Shown: positions 19,211-49,973, counted from the stretch's first letter. The stretch is 64,000 bases of DNA from DATMER01 sp040349255 (GCA_040349255.1 JBEQUE010000191.1:6013-70012); one strand, 5' to 3'. Program-made: numbers and translations. Notes: generated by a model not told the origin, from the letters alone.

Positions 19211-19341
19211 GCGCCAAAGAAGCAGAGATGATCGGTGCCGCCGGTCTCCCCGGAGGAGGCCGGGGGTTCCTTGACAATCGATGGGAATGAGCCGGGGGCC
19301 GCCGAGGGGCGGGCGGTCCCCTGCTCTGTTTTTCAGACGCC

Positions 19342-19614
19342 GGCCAGCGGTAGCGGGGGTTCAGCCAGGCTTTGCCGAGGCTCCGCCTGCGTTGGCGGAA
19401 CGCCGGCAGAGTCCCGGCGCCGGTCGGCCGGCGCCGGCCGGAGGTCCGCTACGGGCAGCCGGACGTCGGCAGAGCCCGGCGGGAGGTCGGCCGACCCTGG
19501 CCGGAGAGGCGCCGGAGCCGGCCGGAAGCCGGCCAGCCCCTGGCGGCGATGCGCGAGCCCTGGCCGAAGCTCCGCCAGCCTTGGCCGGAGGCCGGCCGGG
19601 ATCGGCGGAAGGCC
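19342..19614. repeat. 21-bp tandem repeat, 13 degenerate units
   Basis: Read on the minus strand, 273 bp divide into 13 consecutive 21-bp units with no gaps. The shared core is close to CTCCGGCCAGGGCTGGCC (18 bases), with units diverged at several positions each. The period is a multiple of three, so every frame stays open and one frame encodes a heptapeptide repeat of type ADLRPGL. Absence of spacers excludes a CRISPR array. It lies directly downstream of the STAND gene stop, beyond a 52-bp palindrome. Confidence 0.85.
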
Positions 19615-19628
19615 GGGAAATCGGCCCA

Positions 19629-19680
19629 GGGCGGGGGCGCCCTCTCCTGCGCAGCAGGGGAGGGTCGGGGAGGGGTCTTC
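19629..19680 (-). repeat. 52-bp palindromic element, left copy (family II)
   Basis: The reverse complement matches the copy at 22587-22638 with three differences over 52 bp, so the two copies form an inverted pair around the STAND gene. The centre is a hairpin (stem CAGGAGAGGG against its near-complement, loop of a few bases). It ends 2 bp before the stop codon of the STAND gene, so it could also act as a transcript-end hairpin. Confidence 0.85.
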
Positions 19681-19682
19681 CT

Positions 19683-22547
19683 TCAACCGCGCAGATCCGC
19701 CTCCAACCACTTCACCTCCCGCTCACGTCTCAAATACCCCGTCTCCTCCACCAGCCTCCGAGCTCGCGCCACGTGCTCCCGTTGACCGCCCCGGTCCCCA
19801 CGCTGCCGGCACAGCCGCGCCCATTCCAGGTGCGCGTCGCACTCGTGGAGGCGCATCGAGCCCCGCTCGGCAATCTCCAGCGCCTCCGAGAGATCCGCCT
19901 CCGCGCCGTCCAGGTCACCTCGCAGGCGGCGCAAGGCGCAACGGGGCAGGAGGCCACGGGCAACAAACTCCTCAGTGCCCGCCCGCCGTAGGCCCTCCAC
20001 GGCGTGGTCCAGGTGCTCCGCGGCCTTGGCGAAGGACGATTCCGCGGGGGACGTCAACGCAAGGCCCAGATGTGCTCCACCCAGGCTCAGGTGGTCCAGC
20101 GCAATGTCGAGGAGCCAACTCATAGGCGTGCCCCACTCCAGCGCCTGTTCCGCCCGCTCCCGCACCTCCCGGCACGCCTCGCGCATCCGCCGCGTCGACT
20201 CCGGGGACGCGGCGAGACCGTCCAGAACGCCACCGGACTCCGGCTCACCATGGCTGAGCAGTAGGTTGCAGTACTGATAGCCCGGAAGCGAGTATAGCCG
20301 GGGGTACTTGGGCTGCCACTCCGCATGAAGGGCCTCGGCCTCGCGAAAGGCCTCCGCACTCTCCTCCCAACGGCCCGACTGATGCAGGGCGTCGGCCAGC
20401 GTCGGCCTGCTGACTATCCGCCAAAAAGCGTCACCGCTGCGATCGGCCAGATCGACGCTCTGCTTCCCGAAGGACACGGCACGGGTCACTTCACCCAGGG
20501 CCACGGTCAACTCGCTGAGGTTGTTAGCGGAGGCGGCGGCTCCTTTCCACGCCTGGCGCGACAAATCTACGTTAAGGCTCGCCTCCATCGGCGGAACCGC
20601 CTCCGCCAGCCGACCCAGGGCGCGCAGACAGAATCCAGCCGCGTTGAGAAGGAATGCCTGATCCACGGAGGTGAGGTTGGTCGAGGGCTGGTCCCATGGA
20701 TGATCAAAGAAGCCGGAAAGCGCTGACAGATTCGAGCCGAAGGCACCGAGTTTATGGATGCTGTAAGGCTGGTTGCCTCGCTGGATGCGCCGCAGGAAGA
20801 CCTCTCGGAACGCCTCCTGCTGCCGCCCCGCCCGGCAACCGTGGATCACGGCGGTGAAGAGCGGCTCCATGGCTTCCAGCGTGTCGGGCAGATCCGGCGC
20901 CTCTTTCTGAAGGTGCTCGTAGAGGCGCAGGTTGCCGGCCCGCCAAGCTGCCGGATGGTGCGTCTCGACATCCTTTTGGAAGAAGACTCGGACCAGAGGA
21001 TGGGCGTCCAGGGTGCCAGGATTACGAGGATCGGCGGGTAGAAGAAGACCATGCTCCCGGAGGTTCGAGAGCGCCAGTTGCCAGCGCTCCTCAGAGATCG
21101 GCTCTGCGCGGCTCCACCAGTGCTTTTTGACTTTCAGGCTGTCCGTCAGACCTGGAATGGCCGGCTCGGATCGCAGAGTTGCGGTGGCTTTGGGATCGGC
21201 TGGACGATCGAACAGCCCCAACAGCCTCAAGGCTGCCAATTCCGGTCCCTTCCCGAGCCAGCGGGAGTAGGTGCCGATCACCCGCAAAGCATGGCCACCT
21301 TTAACCTGATCGGCTCCGACCAGATTTACCTCTTTCCGGCGCCGGACATCGCCTCGACAAGCCCGGCTCAGGTAGCCCCCCAGAAGGAAGAGCGTCAAGG
21401 CATGGTTGCCGAACTCGCGGGAAGCGGCCAGAAGCTCCGAATCCTTTCCAGTCACCCCGAGTTGTTTCAAAAGTTCCGCTCCGGCCTCCGGAGAAAGTGC
21501 TTCCAGGTCATCCTGAGGTGCGGTCTTGCCGAAGCTGTCCAGGTCGGCGATGCGCTCCCGGGTGGTGACCACGCACAGGCCGGGATTGCCAGCGGCCAGC
21601 CCCTTGAGCAACGCCGCGAGCCCTGGATCCTTGATCCGCCCAGCCTGCGGATGGCTCGCAGGATGCTGGAGCGGCTCGACCCCGTCGAGGATGAGCAACG
21701 TCTTCTCCCGGCGCACCAACTCGGCCAGCCGCACCCCGCGATCCCGGGGCGCGCCGGCCTCGGGATCGGGATCTCCAAACCAGATCAGGGCATGGTCGAG
21801 GAAGCGTTCCGCGGAGGTGACCCGCTCCTCGGTGCCCTGGCTGTAGAAGGACCAATCCAGCACCCGGCGGGCCCCGCGCCAGCCGGCGGCGGACATGCCG
21901 TCCAGCCAGTGGCTGACCAGGGCGGACTTGCCCGTGCCGCCGAAGGCGACGAAGGTGAGGACGTGGATTCCCGGGCTCTCCCAGGCGGCGTCGAGCCGGG
22001 CGAGCTCGGCTTCGCGGCCGATCAGGAGAGGTCCGGCGACGGGCAGGCGGCCGAGGTCGAGGCGCAGGGAATCGGGCCGCTCCCTCTCGTCCAGATACCA
22101 GGCCAGCACCGCAGGATGCCGGTTGAGCAGATCCTCGAGATCTTCCCAGGCGAGGACATCGACCTCAAAGAGCCCATCCTCTGCATGCTGCTTCGTCAAC
22201 CGGCGCGCTGCGGCATCGAGGTGCACGCTGCGCCGGGCTGTGGTCGCGAAGAGGAAGCGCCGGAGCGGAGGATCGAAGCCCTTGGCTTTTTCCACTTCCT
22301 CCTGAAGCTCCTCCACGAGCTTCTCGTCCTTGAGCAGGGTGCCCGAGCCGTGATGCTTGCACTGGACGCCGATGCCCCCTCCGTGGCGGTCGGAGCCGTA
22401 GAGGTCCACTCCATGCTGCTTCTGGCCGCTGCGGCCGTGGAGCTTGGCGCCGAGCTCCTGCCAGACTGCGCTGAAGAGAGCCAGGGCAAGCTCCTCGAAA
22501 GCCATGCCGCTACGCGGAAGCGGGATCTCCTTGGAGGGCGCGCTCAT
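19683..22547 (-). CDS. PD-(D/E)xK nuclease - STAND NTPase - TPR protein
   Basis: This is a 954-residue three-part protein. Residues about 15-150 look like an Mrr-type restriction-endonuclease fold: Glu18/19, Asp48 in HGVDLYG, then Gln62 and Lys64 in VQCK, matching the D...(E/Q)xK metal site. A STAND/NACHT-like NTPase follows, with Walker A FGGTGKS at 202-208 and Walker B TLLILDGVE with Asp288. From about residue 590 to the end there are TPR-like helical repeats. STAND proteins with a nuclease N-terminus and a repeat C-terminus are known as antiphage sensors (for example the Avs group), in which the repeats detect a phage protein and the nuclease cuts DNA. Assigning that role here is inference. 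A regulatory role is the alternative. It sits inside the NRPS locus, bracketed by inverted 52-bp palindromic elements. I see no strong ribosome site before its ATG. Confidence 0.88.
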   Translation of the reverse strand: MSAPSKEIPLPRSGMAFEELALALFSAVWQELGAKLHGRSGQKQHGVDLYGSDRHGGGIGVQCKHHGSGTLLKDEKLVEELQEEVEKAKGFDPPLRRFLFATTARRSVHLDAAARRLTKQHAEDGLFEVDVLAWEDLEDLLNRHPAVLAWYLDERERPDSLRLDLGRLPVAGPLLIGREAELARLDAAWESPGIHVLTFVAFGGTGKSALVSHWLDGMSAAGWRGARRVLDWSFYSQGTEERVTSAERFLDHALIWFGDPDPEAGAPRDRGVRLAELVRREKTLLILDGVEPLQHPASHPQAGRIKDPGLAALLKGLAAGNPGLCVVTTRERIADLDSFGKTAPQDDLEALSPEAGAELLKQLGVTGKDSELLAASREFGNHALTLFLLGGYLSRACRGDVRRRKEVNLVGADQVKGGHALRVIGTYSRWLGKGPELAALRLLGLFDRPADPKATATLRSEPAIPGLTDSLKVKKHWWSRAEPISEERWQLALSNLREHGLLLPADPRNPGTLDAHPLVRVFFQKDVETHHPAAWRAGNLRLYEHLQKEAPDLPDTLEAMEPLFTAVIHGCRAGRQQEAFREVFLRRIQRGNQPYSIHKLGAFGSNLSALSGFFDHPWDQPSTNLTSVDQAFLLNAAGFCLRALGRLAEAVPPMEASLNVDLSRQAWKGAAASANNLSELTVALGEVTRAVSFGKQSVDLADRSGDAFWRIVSRPTLADALHQSGRWEESAEAFREAEALHAEWQPKYPRLYSLPGYQYCNLLLSHGEPESGGVLDGLAASPESTRRMREACREVRERAEQALEWGTPMSWLLDIALDHLSLGGAHLGLALTSPAESSFAKAAEHLDHAVEGLRRAGTEEFVARGLLPRCALRRLRGDLDGAEADLSEALEIAERGSMRLHECDAHLEWARLCRQRGDRGGQREHVARARRLVEETGYLRREREVKWLEADLRG

Positions 22548-22586
22548 TCAGGTGTCTTCGTGGACTGTGGAGAATTGTAGCGCGAA

Positions 22587-22638
22587 GAAGACCCCTCCCC
22601 GTCCCTCCCCTGCTTCGCAGGAGAGGGCGCCACCGCCC
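22587..22638 (+). repeat. 52-bp palindromic element, right copy (family II)
   Basis: Begins GAAGACCCCTCCCCGTCCCT and ends GCGCCACCGCCC. It matches the copy inside the NRPS gene at 37939-37990 except at two bases that pair with each other in the hairpin stem (T-A here, C-G there). It lies 39 bp before the start of the STAND gene, inverted relative to the copy at that gene's other end. Confidence 0.88.
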
Positions 22639-22703
22639 GGGTCGAGGGTCAGACTGAGTGGAAGGCTGATGCCACCCTCACGGTCCTCCTGGACAGCCGC
22701 GAT

Positions 22704-23048
22704 TCAGCCCAGAACGAAGGGTATCTGCTGGGCCGCGACGGGCGTGAAGAGAAGAAGAGTCCGGAACGCGGCAGAATGCGCGGAAGGGTCCGGATCGGGG
22801 TGGATGTAGAGCTCCGCAATGAGGTCCCGCCAGCGGAGGAGCTCCCGACGCAGAGTCGGACGGCTGTGGACCTCCACGGTGAGATCGACAAGCCGCAAGA
22901 CTCTCTCGTAGGCCAGGTCGAGGCTCGACCGATCTTCGGAACCCACCCAGCGAGTTGCGCGATTCATTTCATTGCCGATCATCAGGATCTGCTGGTCGAG
23001 ACTGAAGGACGACCATCGTTCAGGCGACAGAGAAGCATGTTGGGTCAT
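22704..23048 (-). CDS. small protein of unknown function, partner of DUF5674-like gene
   Basis: A 114-residue protein (MTQHASLSPERW...) whose ATG overlaps the stop of the upstream DUF5674-like gene as ATGA, so the two are almost certainly co-translated. The sequence is predicted mostly helical (segments LDQQILMIGNEMNRATRWV and LAYERVLRLVDLTVEV), with a Trp/Arg-rich middle (RRELLRWRDLIAELYI). No signal peptide, membrane segment or catalytic motif is visible. I recall similar small proteins next to other short conserved genes but cannot name a family. The pair could be a two-component toxin-antitoxin-like unit. The overlap is the only evidence for that. Confidence 0.75.
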   Translation of the reverse strand: MTQHASLSPERWSSFSLDQQILMIGNEMNRATRWVGSEDRSSLDLAYERVLRLVDLTVEVHSRPTLRRELLRWRDLIAELYIHPDPDPSAHSAAFRTLLLFTPVAAQQIPFVLG

Positions 23049-23422
23049 GAGATGGGCTCCCCCTGGCCGAGGAGAGCGAACGTGATCTCACGGACGCGAT
23101 CCCGGATCGATGAATCGGCGATGAGCATGCTCCGGTTTCCCTGAGCAGGACGGATATTGATAAGGGACGTGTACTCGATACAGTCGTCAGGTCCCTTGCC
23201 CGGATAGTAGTTGGCGCCCCACAGATCTGCCTGGCGGCTGCCTCCCTGGAGCAGGAGTTGCTCGGCGTCGGCATGGAGCTCGCCGCCAACGGCGGCCACC
23301 TGACGCTCGACATCCACGACGTATTTGACCATGTCCCCGAAGAACAGATGAGTCAGCCGGGCCAACTCCGCGGGATCGATGCGTTCGTCGACGATCACGA
23401 TGTCCAGGGCGTCTCCGGTCAT
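23045..23422 (-). CDS. DUF5674-like protein
   Basis: A 125-residue protein containing FGDMVKYVVDVERQ, GGELHADAEQLL, GSRQADLWGANYYPG and NIRPAQGNRSM, which matches my recollection of the DUF5674 family, whose biochemical function is unknown. The conserved His/Glu/Asp residues in the central segment could bind metal or substrate. It lies 25 bp after the stop of the orphan C-domain gene and is overlapped (ATGA) by the 114-residue gene. It is not a natural-product enzyme as far as can be seen, so its place within the NRPS operon is odd and consistent with an inserted cassette. Confidence 0.8.
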   Translation of the reverse strand: MTGDALDIVIVDERIDPAELARLTHLFFGDMVKYVVDVERQVAAVGGELHADAEQLLLQGGSRQADLWGANYYPGKGPDDCIEYTSLINIRPAQGNRSMLIADSSIRDRVREITFALLGQGEPIS

Positions 23423-23447
23423 GACTGGCAGAAGATACCACTTGAGA

Positions 23448-24899
23448 TCACTGGCCCTGGGGCAGCCCCGACAGCCGGACCTCCGGCTCCGCCGTGACCG
23501 CGTCGATCAGGCGGTAGAACAGCTCCAGGAACCCCGCCACGGTAGCCTCCTCGAAGAGGTCGGCGTTGTACTCCAGCGGACCGCTGAGCCCCTGGTCGTA
23601 GTAGTCGTAGAGGCCGAACATCAGGTCCCAGCGCGAGTTGCCGTCGTAGAGGCCGACGGGCTCGAACTCCAGCTCCCCGGACTGGCCGTGGCTCTGGCCT
23701 TCCAGGATCAGGAGGAGCACCTGGACGACCGGGTTGCGCGAACGGTCGTCCGTCGCGCCCAGGGCCTCGATCAGCTTGTTGAACGGGACGTTCTGGTGGG
23801 CGTAGGCTCCGAGCGCGGTCTTCTTCGTGCGGGCGAGCAGCTCGCGGAAGGTCGGATCTCCCGAGAGGTCCGTGGCGAAGGGGATCTGGGTCAGGAAGAG
23901 GCCGGCCACGGGCTCCAGCTCCGGCCGCGGACGGTTGGCGCCGTTCGAGCCGACGACGACCCTCTCTCTCCCGGTCAGGCGCCAGACCAGGGCGTTCAGG
24001 ACCGCGAGGACCGCCATGAACATCGTGGCTCCCTCGCGCCGGGCGAGCGCGCGGAGGCGGTCGGAGCGCTCCGCTCCCACCCGGACGCGGAAGAGGCCGC
24101 CTCGCTGGCTCTGGACGGGCGGGCGGGGGTGGTCCGAGGGGAGATCCAGGACGAGCGGAAACCCTTCCAGCTCGCGGCGCCAGAAGCGGGCCTCGTCCTC
24201 GAAGACCTCGCCCTGGAACCAGTCCCGCTCCCAGAGCGTGTAGTCCGGAAACTGGAGCGGGACGGGCAGCGGCGAGGGTCTGCCGGCGCGGAAGGCCTCG
24301 TAGACCTGCATCAGCTCGCCGAAGAAGATCTGGTAGGTGATCCAGTCCGTGGCGATGTGGTGGATGGTGACCAGGTAGAGGTGGTCCCGCTCCGCCAGCT
24401 TGACCAGGGCCATGCGCACCAGCGGCCCGCGCGCCAGGTCGAACGGGGTCCGTGTGTGGTCGTAGATGGCGGCGTGCCCGGCGGTCTCCCGGATCTCTTC
24501 GGGCAGCGCGCTCACGTCCACGAACGAGACCTGGGGCTCCAGCCAGGGGTGGACGCGCTGCACGGGACTGCCGTTCACGATCGGGAAGGTGGTCCGCCAC
24601 GCGGCGTGGCGGCGGATCAGCTCGCGAAAGGCGGCGAGGAAGACAGGGATGTCCAGCTCGCCGTGCACGCGGCTGCCGGCGTCCACGTTCCAGGAGACCA
24701 GGGCGGGGTCCACCTGGTGCATCCGCCAGAGCCGCTCCTGGTCGAAGGAGAGCGGCCAGTCGCCGACGCCCATGGGTCCCGAGACCGCCTGGACCGCCGG
24801 CGGCGTGCGCACGGCCGGCCGCGCCTGCTGCTGGCGGAGCTTCTCGAACAGCGCGCGCTGCTCCGGGCTCAGGGCGGACAGGCGGTCGGCGACGCTCAC
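23448..24899 (-). CDS. free-standing NRPS condensation domain (possible module remnant)
   Basis: A 483-residue protein holding a single C domain: an N-terminal segment MSVADRLSALSPEQRALFEK like the other gene-initial C domains here, the motif HHIATDW at 180-186 (Trp instead of Gly), and a normal C-terminal half. It stops at RLSGLPQGQ, exactly where other proteins in this cluster continue as LPLLSEAE into the A domain. It starts with GTG immediately after the TAG of the PKS gene (zero spacing). It could be a genuine in-trans C domain passing the PKS intermediate onward, or the surviving N-terminus of a module whose A-T part was lost when the 19-23 kb cassette arrived. Confidence 0.88.
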   Translation of the reverse strand: MSVADRLSALSPEQRALFEKLRQQQARPAVRTPPAVQAVSGPMGVGDWPLSFDQERLWRMHQVDPALVSWNVDAGSRVHGELDIPVFLAAFRELIRRHAAWRTTFPIVNGSPVQRVHPWLEPQVSFVDVSALPEEIRETAGHAAIYDHTRTPFDLARGPLVRMALVKLAERDHLYLVTIHHIATDWITYQIFFGELMQVYEAFRAGRPSPLPVPLQFPDYTLWERDWFQGEVFEDEARFWRRELEGFPLVLDLPSDHPRPPVQSQRGGLFRVRVGAERSDRLRALARREGATMFMAVLAVLNALVWRLTGRERVVVGSNGANRPRPELEPVAGLFLTQIPFATDLSGDPTFRELLARTKKTALGAYAHQNVPFNKLIEALGATDDRSRNPVVQVLLLILEGQSHGQSGELEFEPVGLYDGNSRWDLMFGLYDYYDQGLSGPLEYNADLFEEATVAGFLELFYRLIDAVTAEPEVRLSGLPQGQ

Positions 24900-47883
<22,984 letters not shown>

Positions 47884-48019
47884 GGATTCTCAGGGAGTGC
47901 GGCCGGACCTCCAAGCCGAGACAACGGGTTGTCCCGCATCGGGGATTCCCCCCGCACCTCTCTATATCGAAGGAAGCGTATACTTTCCTGCCTCCGCCGG
48001 GAGGCGGGAACGTCCACCC

Positions 48020-48038
48020 GCCTGCGTAATACGCAGGC
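48020..48038. promoter_or_regulatory. 19-bp perfect dyad between divergent genes (candidate operator)
   Basis: GCCTGCGTA-A-TACGCAGGC is a perfect inverted repeat with a single central base. It lies in the 210-bp divergent region between the FAAL-NRPS start (47883) and the di-iron oxidase start (48094). This geometry is typical of a dimeric repressor site. No regulator gene is visible in the window. The nearby AT-rich stretch CTCTATATCGAAGG and GTATACTT (about 47957-47984) may hold the promoters. Confidence 0.4.
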
Positions 48039-48080
48039 AACGATCCCGGGACGCCTCCGTCCCCCGGACATGCCGGCCAG

Positions 48081-48087
48081 AAAGGAG
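48081..48087 (+). promoter_or_regulatory. Shine-Dalgarno site fixing the di-iron oxidase start
   Basis: AAAGGAG, 6 nt before the ATG at 48094. It favours this start over the in-frame ATG at 48070, which would have the site inside the coding region. Confidence 0.7.
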
Positions 48088-48093
48088 ACCCCA

Positions 48094-48783
48094 ATGCAGG
48101 GCATCACCGAGAGACTCGAGGAAAACCCGCTCCGCAAGGAGCTGATCCATCATGCGTTCTTCAAGGAGGTCAAGACCCTCCCGCTGACCCGCGAGCAGGT
48201 CGGCGTCTTCCTGGGCCAGTGGTGGCATCCGCTGCACTACTTCCCGAACTTCCTCTCCCGGACCATCGACCAGGTCCCGGCCCTGGAGATGAAGACCGCA
48301 ATCTGCAAGATCCTCAACGAGGAGCTGGGCGAAGGGAACCCGGCCCTGGCCCACGAGAGGGTCTACATCACGACCATGGAGGAGGCGGGCTTCGACCGCG
48401 CCACCGTGTCCGAGGCGCCGCCCTTCGAGGAGACCGGGCGGCTCGTCCAGCGCTACCGGGAGGCCTCGGCCGAGCGCCTGAGCGCCCTGGGCTTCGTCTA
48501 TGGCACCGAGGTGGCGGACCTCGCCATGGTGGCCGGCATCGGCAACGCCGTGCGCCGCGTCTCGGGCCTCAAGGACCTCGCCTGGGTGGACATCCACGTC
48601 CAGCAGGAGCCGGGCCACGTCGAGCAGGCCAACGAGGCGCTGGAGGTCGGCTTCACCGCCGCCGACTTCGACCGCATCGTCGCCAGCGCCGAGGAGATGT
48701 GGCGCCTCTGGATCGCCTTCTTCGACCGCCTCCGCCAGGAGATGTTCAAGGAGGCGCCGCTCGAGGCCGTGGCGACCGCCTGA
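48094..48783 (+). CDS. haem-oxygenase-like di-iron oxidase (TenA/PqqC/CADD fold)
   Basis: A 229-residue all-helical protein of the iron-containing redox enzyme group. The six expected metal ligands are present with the spacing of CADD: Glu80 and His87 (EELGEGNPALAHERV), Glu139 (VYGTEVADLA), then His168, Glu172 and His175 (DIHVQQEPGHVEQA). Enzymes of this fold carry out N-oxygenation, oxidative decarboxylation, desaturation or C-C cleavage on amino acids, fatty acids or p-aminobenzoate. It faces the lipopeptide synthetase across a dyad-bearing intergenic region, so it may supply or tailor a building block (fatty acid or amino acid). That is inference from position. The start is set by AAAGGAG. 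Confidence 0.9.
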   Translation: MQGITERLEENPLRKELIHHAFFKEVKTLPLTREQVGVFLGQWWHPLHYFPNFLSRTIDQVPALEMKTAICKILNEELGEGNPALAHERVYITTMEEAGFDRATVSEAPPFEETGRLVQRYREASAERLSALGFVYGTEVADLAMVAGIGNAVRRVSGLKDLAWVDIHVQQEPGHVEQANEALEVGFTAADFDRIVASAEEMWRLWIAFFDRLRQEMFKEAPLEAVATA

Positions 48784-48817
48784 CCCACCTGCCCCACCAT
48801 CTCGGGGGGCGACGCTC

Positions 48818-49483
48818 CTACCGTCCCCCGAACGCCTTCTCGTCCAGCCATTTGAGGATGATCCGCAGCGCCTCGTCGCGGATCTCGTGGCCCATGCCTT
48901 CGATCTCCCGGTAGGTCATGGCGACGCCGTACGGGCGCAGGGTCTCGCGAGATTCGCGGGCGCGATCGACCGGCAGGCGGTCGTCTCTCGTGCCGTGGAT
49001 CACGAGGACCGGAAAGCTCTCCTGCTCCGAGACCTTCGGCAGGGTCTCCGCGAGCGGCTCCGGGAACCAGGAGGCCAGGGCCACCAGGCCCGAGAAGTGA
49101 GCGGGGTCCCGCAGGGCCAGATCGTAGGCCATCGTGCCGCCCTGGCTGAAACCCATGACCACGAAGCGGTCGCGGTCGATCGGGTAGCGCTCCAGGGCCA
49201 GGTCGCGGAAGGCGCGCAGCGCGTCGGCCCCCTGGTTGAAGGCGTCGCGGTCCGGGATCTGCCCCGGGATCAGGGGAAACCAGCCGTAGCCTTTCATGCC
49301 GTAGCCGATCGGGATCTCCACCGGCCCCTGCGGACAGAGGACGAGCGCGTTCCCGCCGTGCAGGTGGGGCGCGATGCCGAGCAGGTCGTGGGCGTTGGCC
49401 CCCCAGCCGTGCAGCAGGAGGACCGTGGGAAAGGGACCGTCTCCCTTGGGGACGTGGGCGGCGTAGAGGAGCTTTCCATCCAT
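48818..49483 (-). CDS. alpha/beta hydrolase, phospholipase/carboxylesterase type
   Basis: A 221-residue cytosolic hydrolase of the carboxylesterase/acyl-protein thioesterase type. It has LLLHGWGAN near the N-terminus (oxyanion region), nucleophile elbow GFSQGG, acid HGTRDDRLP and catalytic His in EGMGHEI. It acts on short-chain or lipid esters. I chose MDGKLLYAAHV as start because longer forms would overlap the divergently transcribed MOSC gene; no clear ribosome site is present. It is convergent with the di-iron oxidase (34 bp apart) and could be unrelated to the NRPS. It is not a type II thioesterase by sequence feel, though that possibility should be kept in mind because no other thioesterase is visible. 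Confidence 0.88.
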   Translation of the reverse strand: MDGKLLYAAHVPKGDGPFPTVLLLHGWGANAHDLLGIAPHLHGGNALVLCPQGPVEIPIGYGMKGYGWFPLIPGQIPDRDAFNQGADALRAFRDLALERYPIDRDRFVVMGFSQGGTMAYDLALRDPAHFSGLVALASWFPEPLAETLPKVSEQESFPVLVIHGTRDDRLPVDRARESRETLRPYGVAMTYREIEGMGHEIRDEALRIILKWLDEKAFGGR

Positions 49484-49538
49484 GGCGGGCGAAGGATATA
49501 CGAGTCCGCCTGTATTAGGATCTCCGCGAGGAGCAGGC

Positions 49539-49973
49539 ATGGGAACCGTCCGAACCATCTGGCTCAAGCGATCCAAGCGCGGTCCCATGGACCCGAAGGA
49601 GACCGCCACGCTCGTCGCCGGCAAGGGGTTCGCGGGCAACGCCAACCAGGGCGGGCGGCGGCAGGTAATCCTCGTGTCCGAGGAGGGGTGGAGCGACGCC
49701 CTGGCCGAGCTCGGGGCCGCCGTCGATCCCGCCGCCCGGCGCGGCAACCTCCTGGTCTCCGGGATCGATTTCGAGGGCACGCGCGGCCAGGTGCTCCGCG
49801 TCGGCGACTGCCGGCTGCAGATCTGGACCGAGTGCATGCCCTGCGAGCGCATGGACGAGGCGCACCCCGGCCTTCAGAGGGCCCTCCGCCCTCACTGGCG
49901 CGCCGGCGCCTGCGCTCTGGTGCTCGACGGCGGCGAGGTGCGCGTGGGAGATCCCGTCTCATGGGAGACATGA
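49539..49973 (+). CDS. stand-alone MOSC domain protein
   Basis: A 144-residue protein covering a MOSC domain only, with the conserved Cys in ECMPCERMDEAHPGL, the site that handles sulfur or molybdenum cofactor in MOSC proteins. The start ATG is preceded by GCGAGGAGC. Stand-alone MOSC proteins (such as YiiM relatives) often act in N-hydroxyl reduction or Mo-cofactor use; the exact role is unknown here. Its stop region overlaps the start of the amidohydrolase gene, indicating a coupled pair. Confidence 0.88.
   Translation: MGTVRTIWLKRSKRGPMDPKETATLVAGKGFAGNANQGGRRQVILVSEEGWSDALAELGAAVDPAARRGNLLVSGIDFEGTRGQVLRVGDCRLQIWTECMPCERMDEAHPGLQRALRPHWRAGACALVLDGGEVRVGDPVSWET

Larger units (their letters stand above)
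19060..19682. other. intergenic region with promoter, tandem repeats and palindrome
   Basis: About 620 bp separate the defence-type gene from the resumed NRPS genes. Positions 19080-19240 are clearly less GC-rich than the surroundings and hold the candidate promoter listed separately. Positions 19342-19614 are a 21-bp tandem repeat, and 19629-19680 is a 52-bp palindromic element. Short open frames across the repeats encode only low-complexity heptapeptides and run into the end of the neighbouring gene, so I do not call a gene here. Confidence 0.7.

Noticed and set aside
19204..19232. Plus-strand promoter TTGACA with GATGAT 17 nt downstream.
   Set aside because: There is no plus-strand gene downstream for it to drive, and the -10 match is weak.
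19342..19614. Possible CRISPR array.
   Set aside because: Units are directly adjacent with no spacers and are degenerate, and no cas genes are nearby.
19333..19710. Minus-strand 125-codon frame across the tandem repeat.
   Set aside because: It consists mostly of the 21-bp repeat and overlaps the end of the STAND gene, with no ribosome site. It is treated as a repeat, not a gene.
48818..49483. Esterase as the missing type II thioesterase of the NRPS.
   Set aside because: Its motifs fit the carboxylesterase/phospholipase group, and its position, convergent with the oxidase gene and outside the operon, gives no support.
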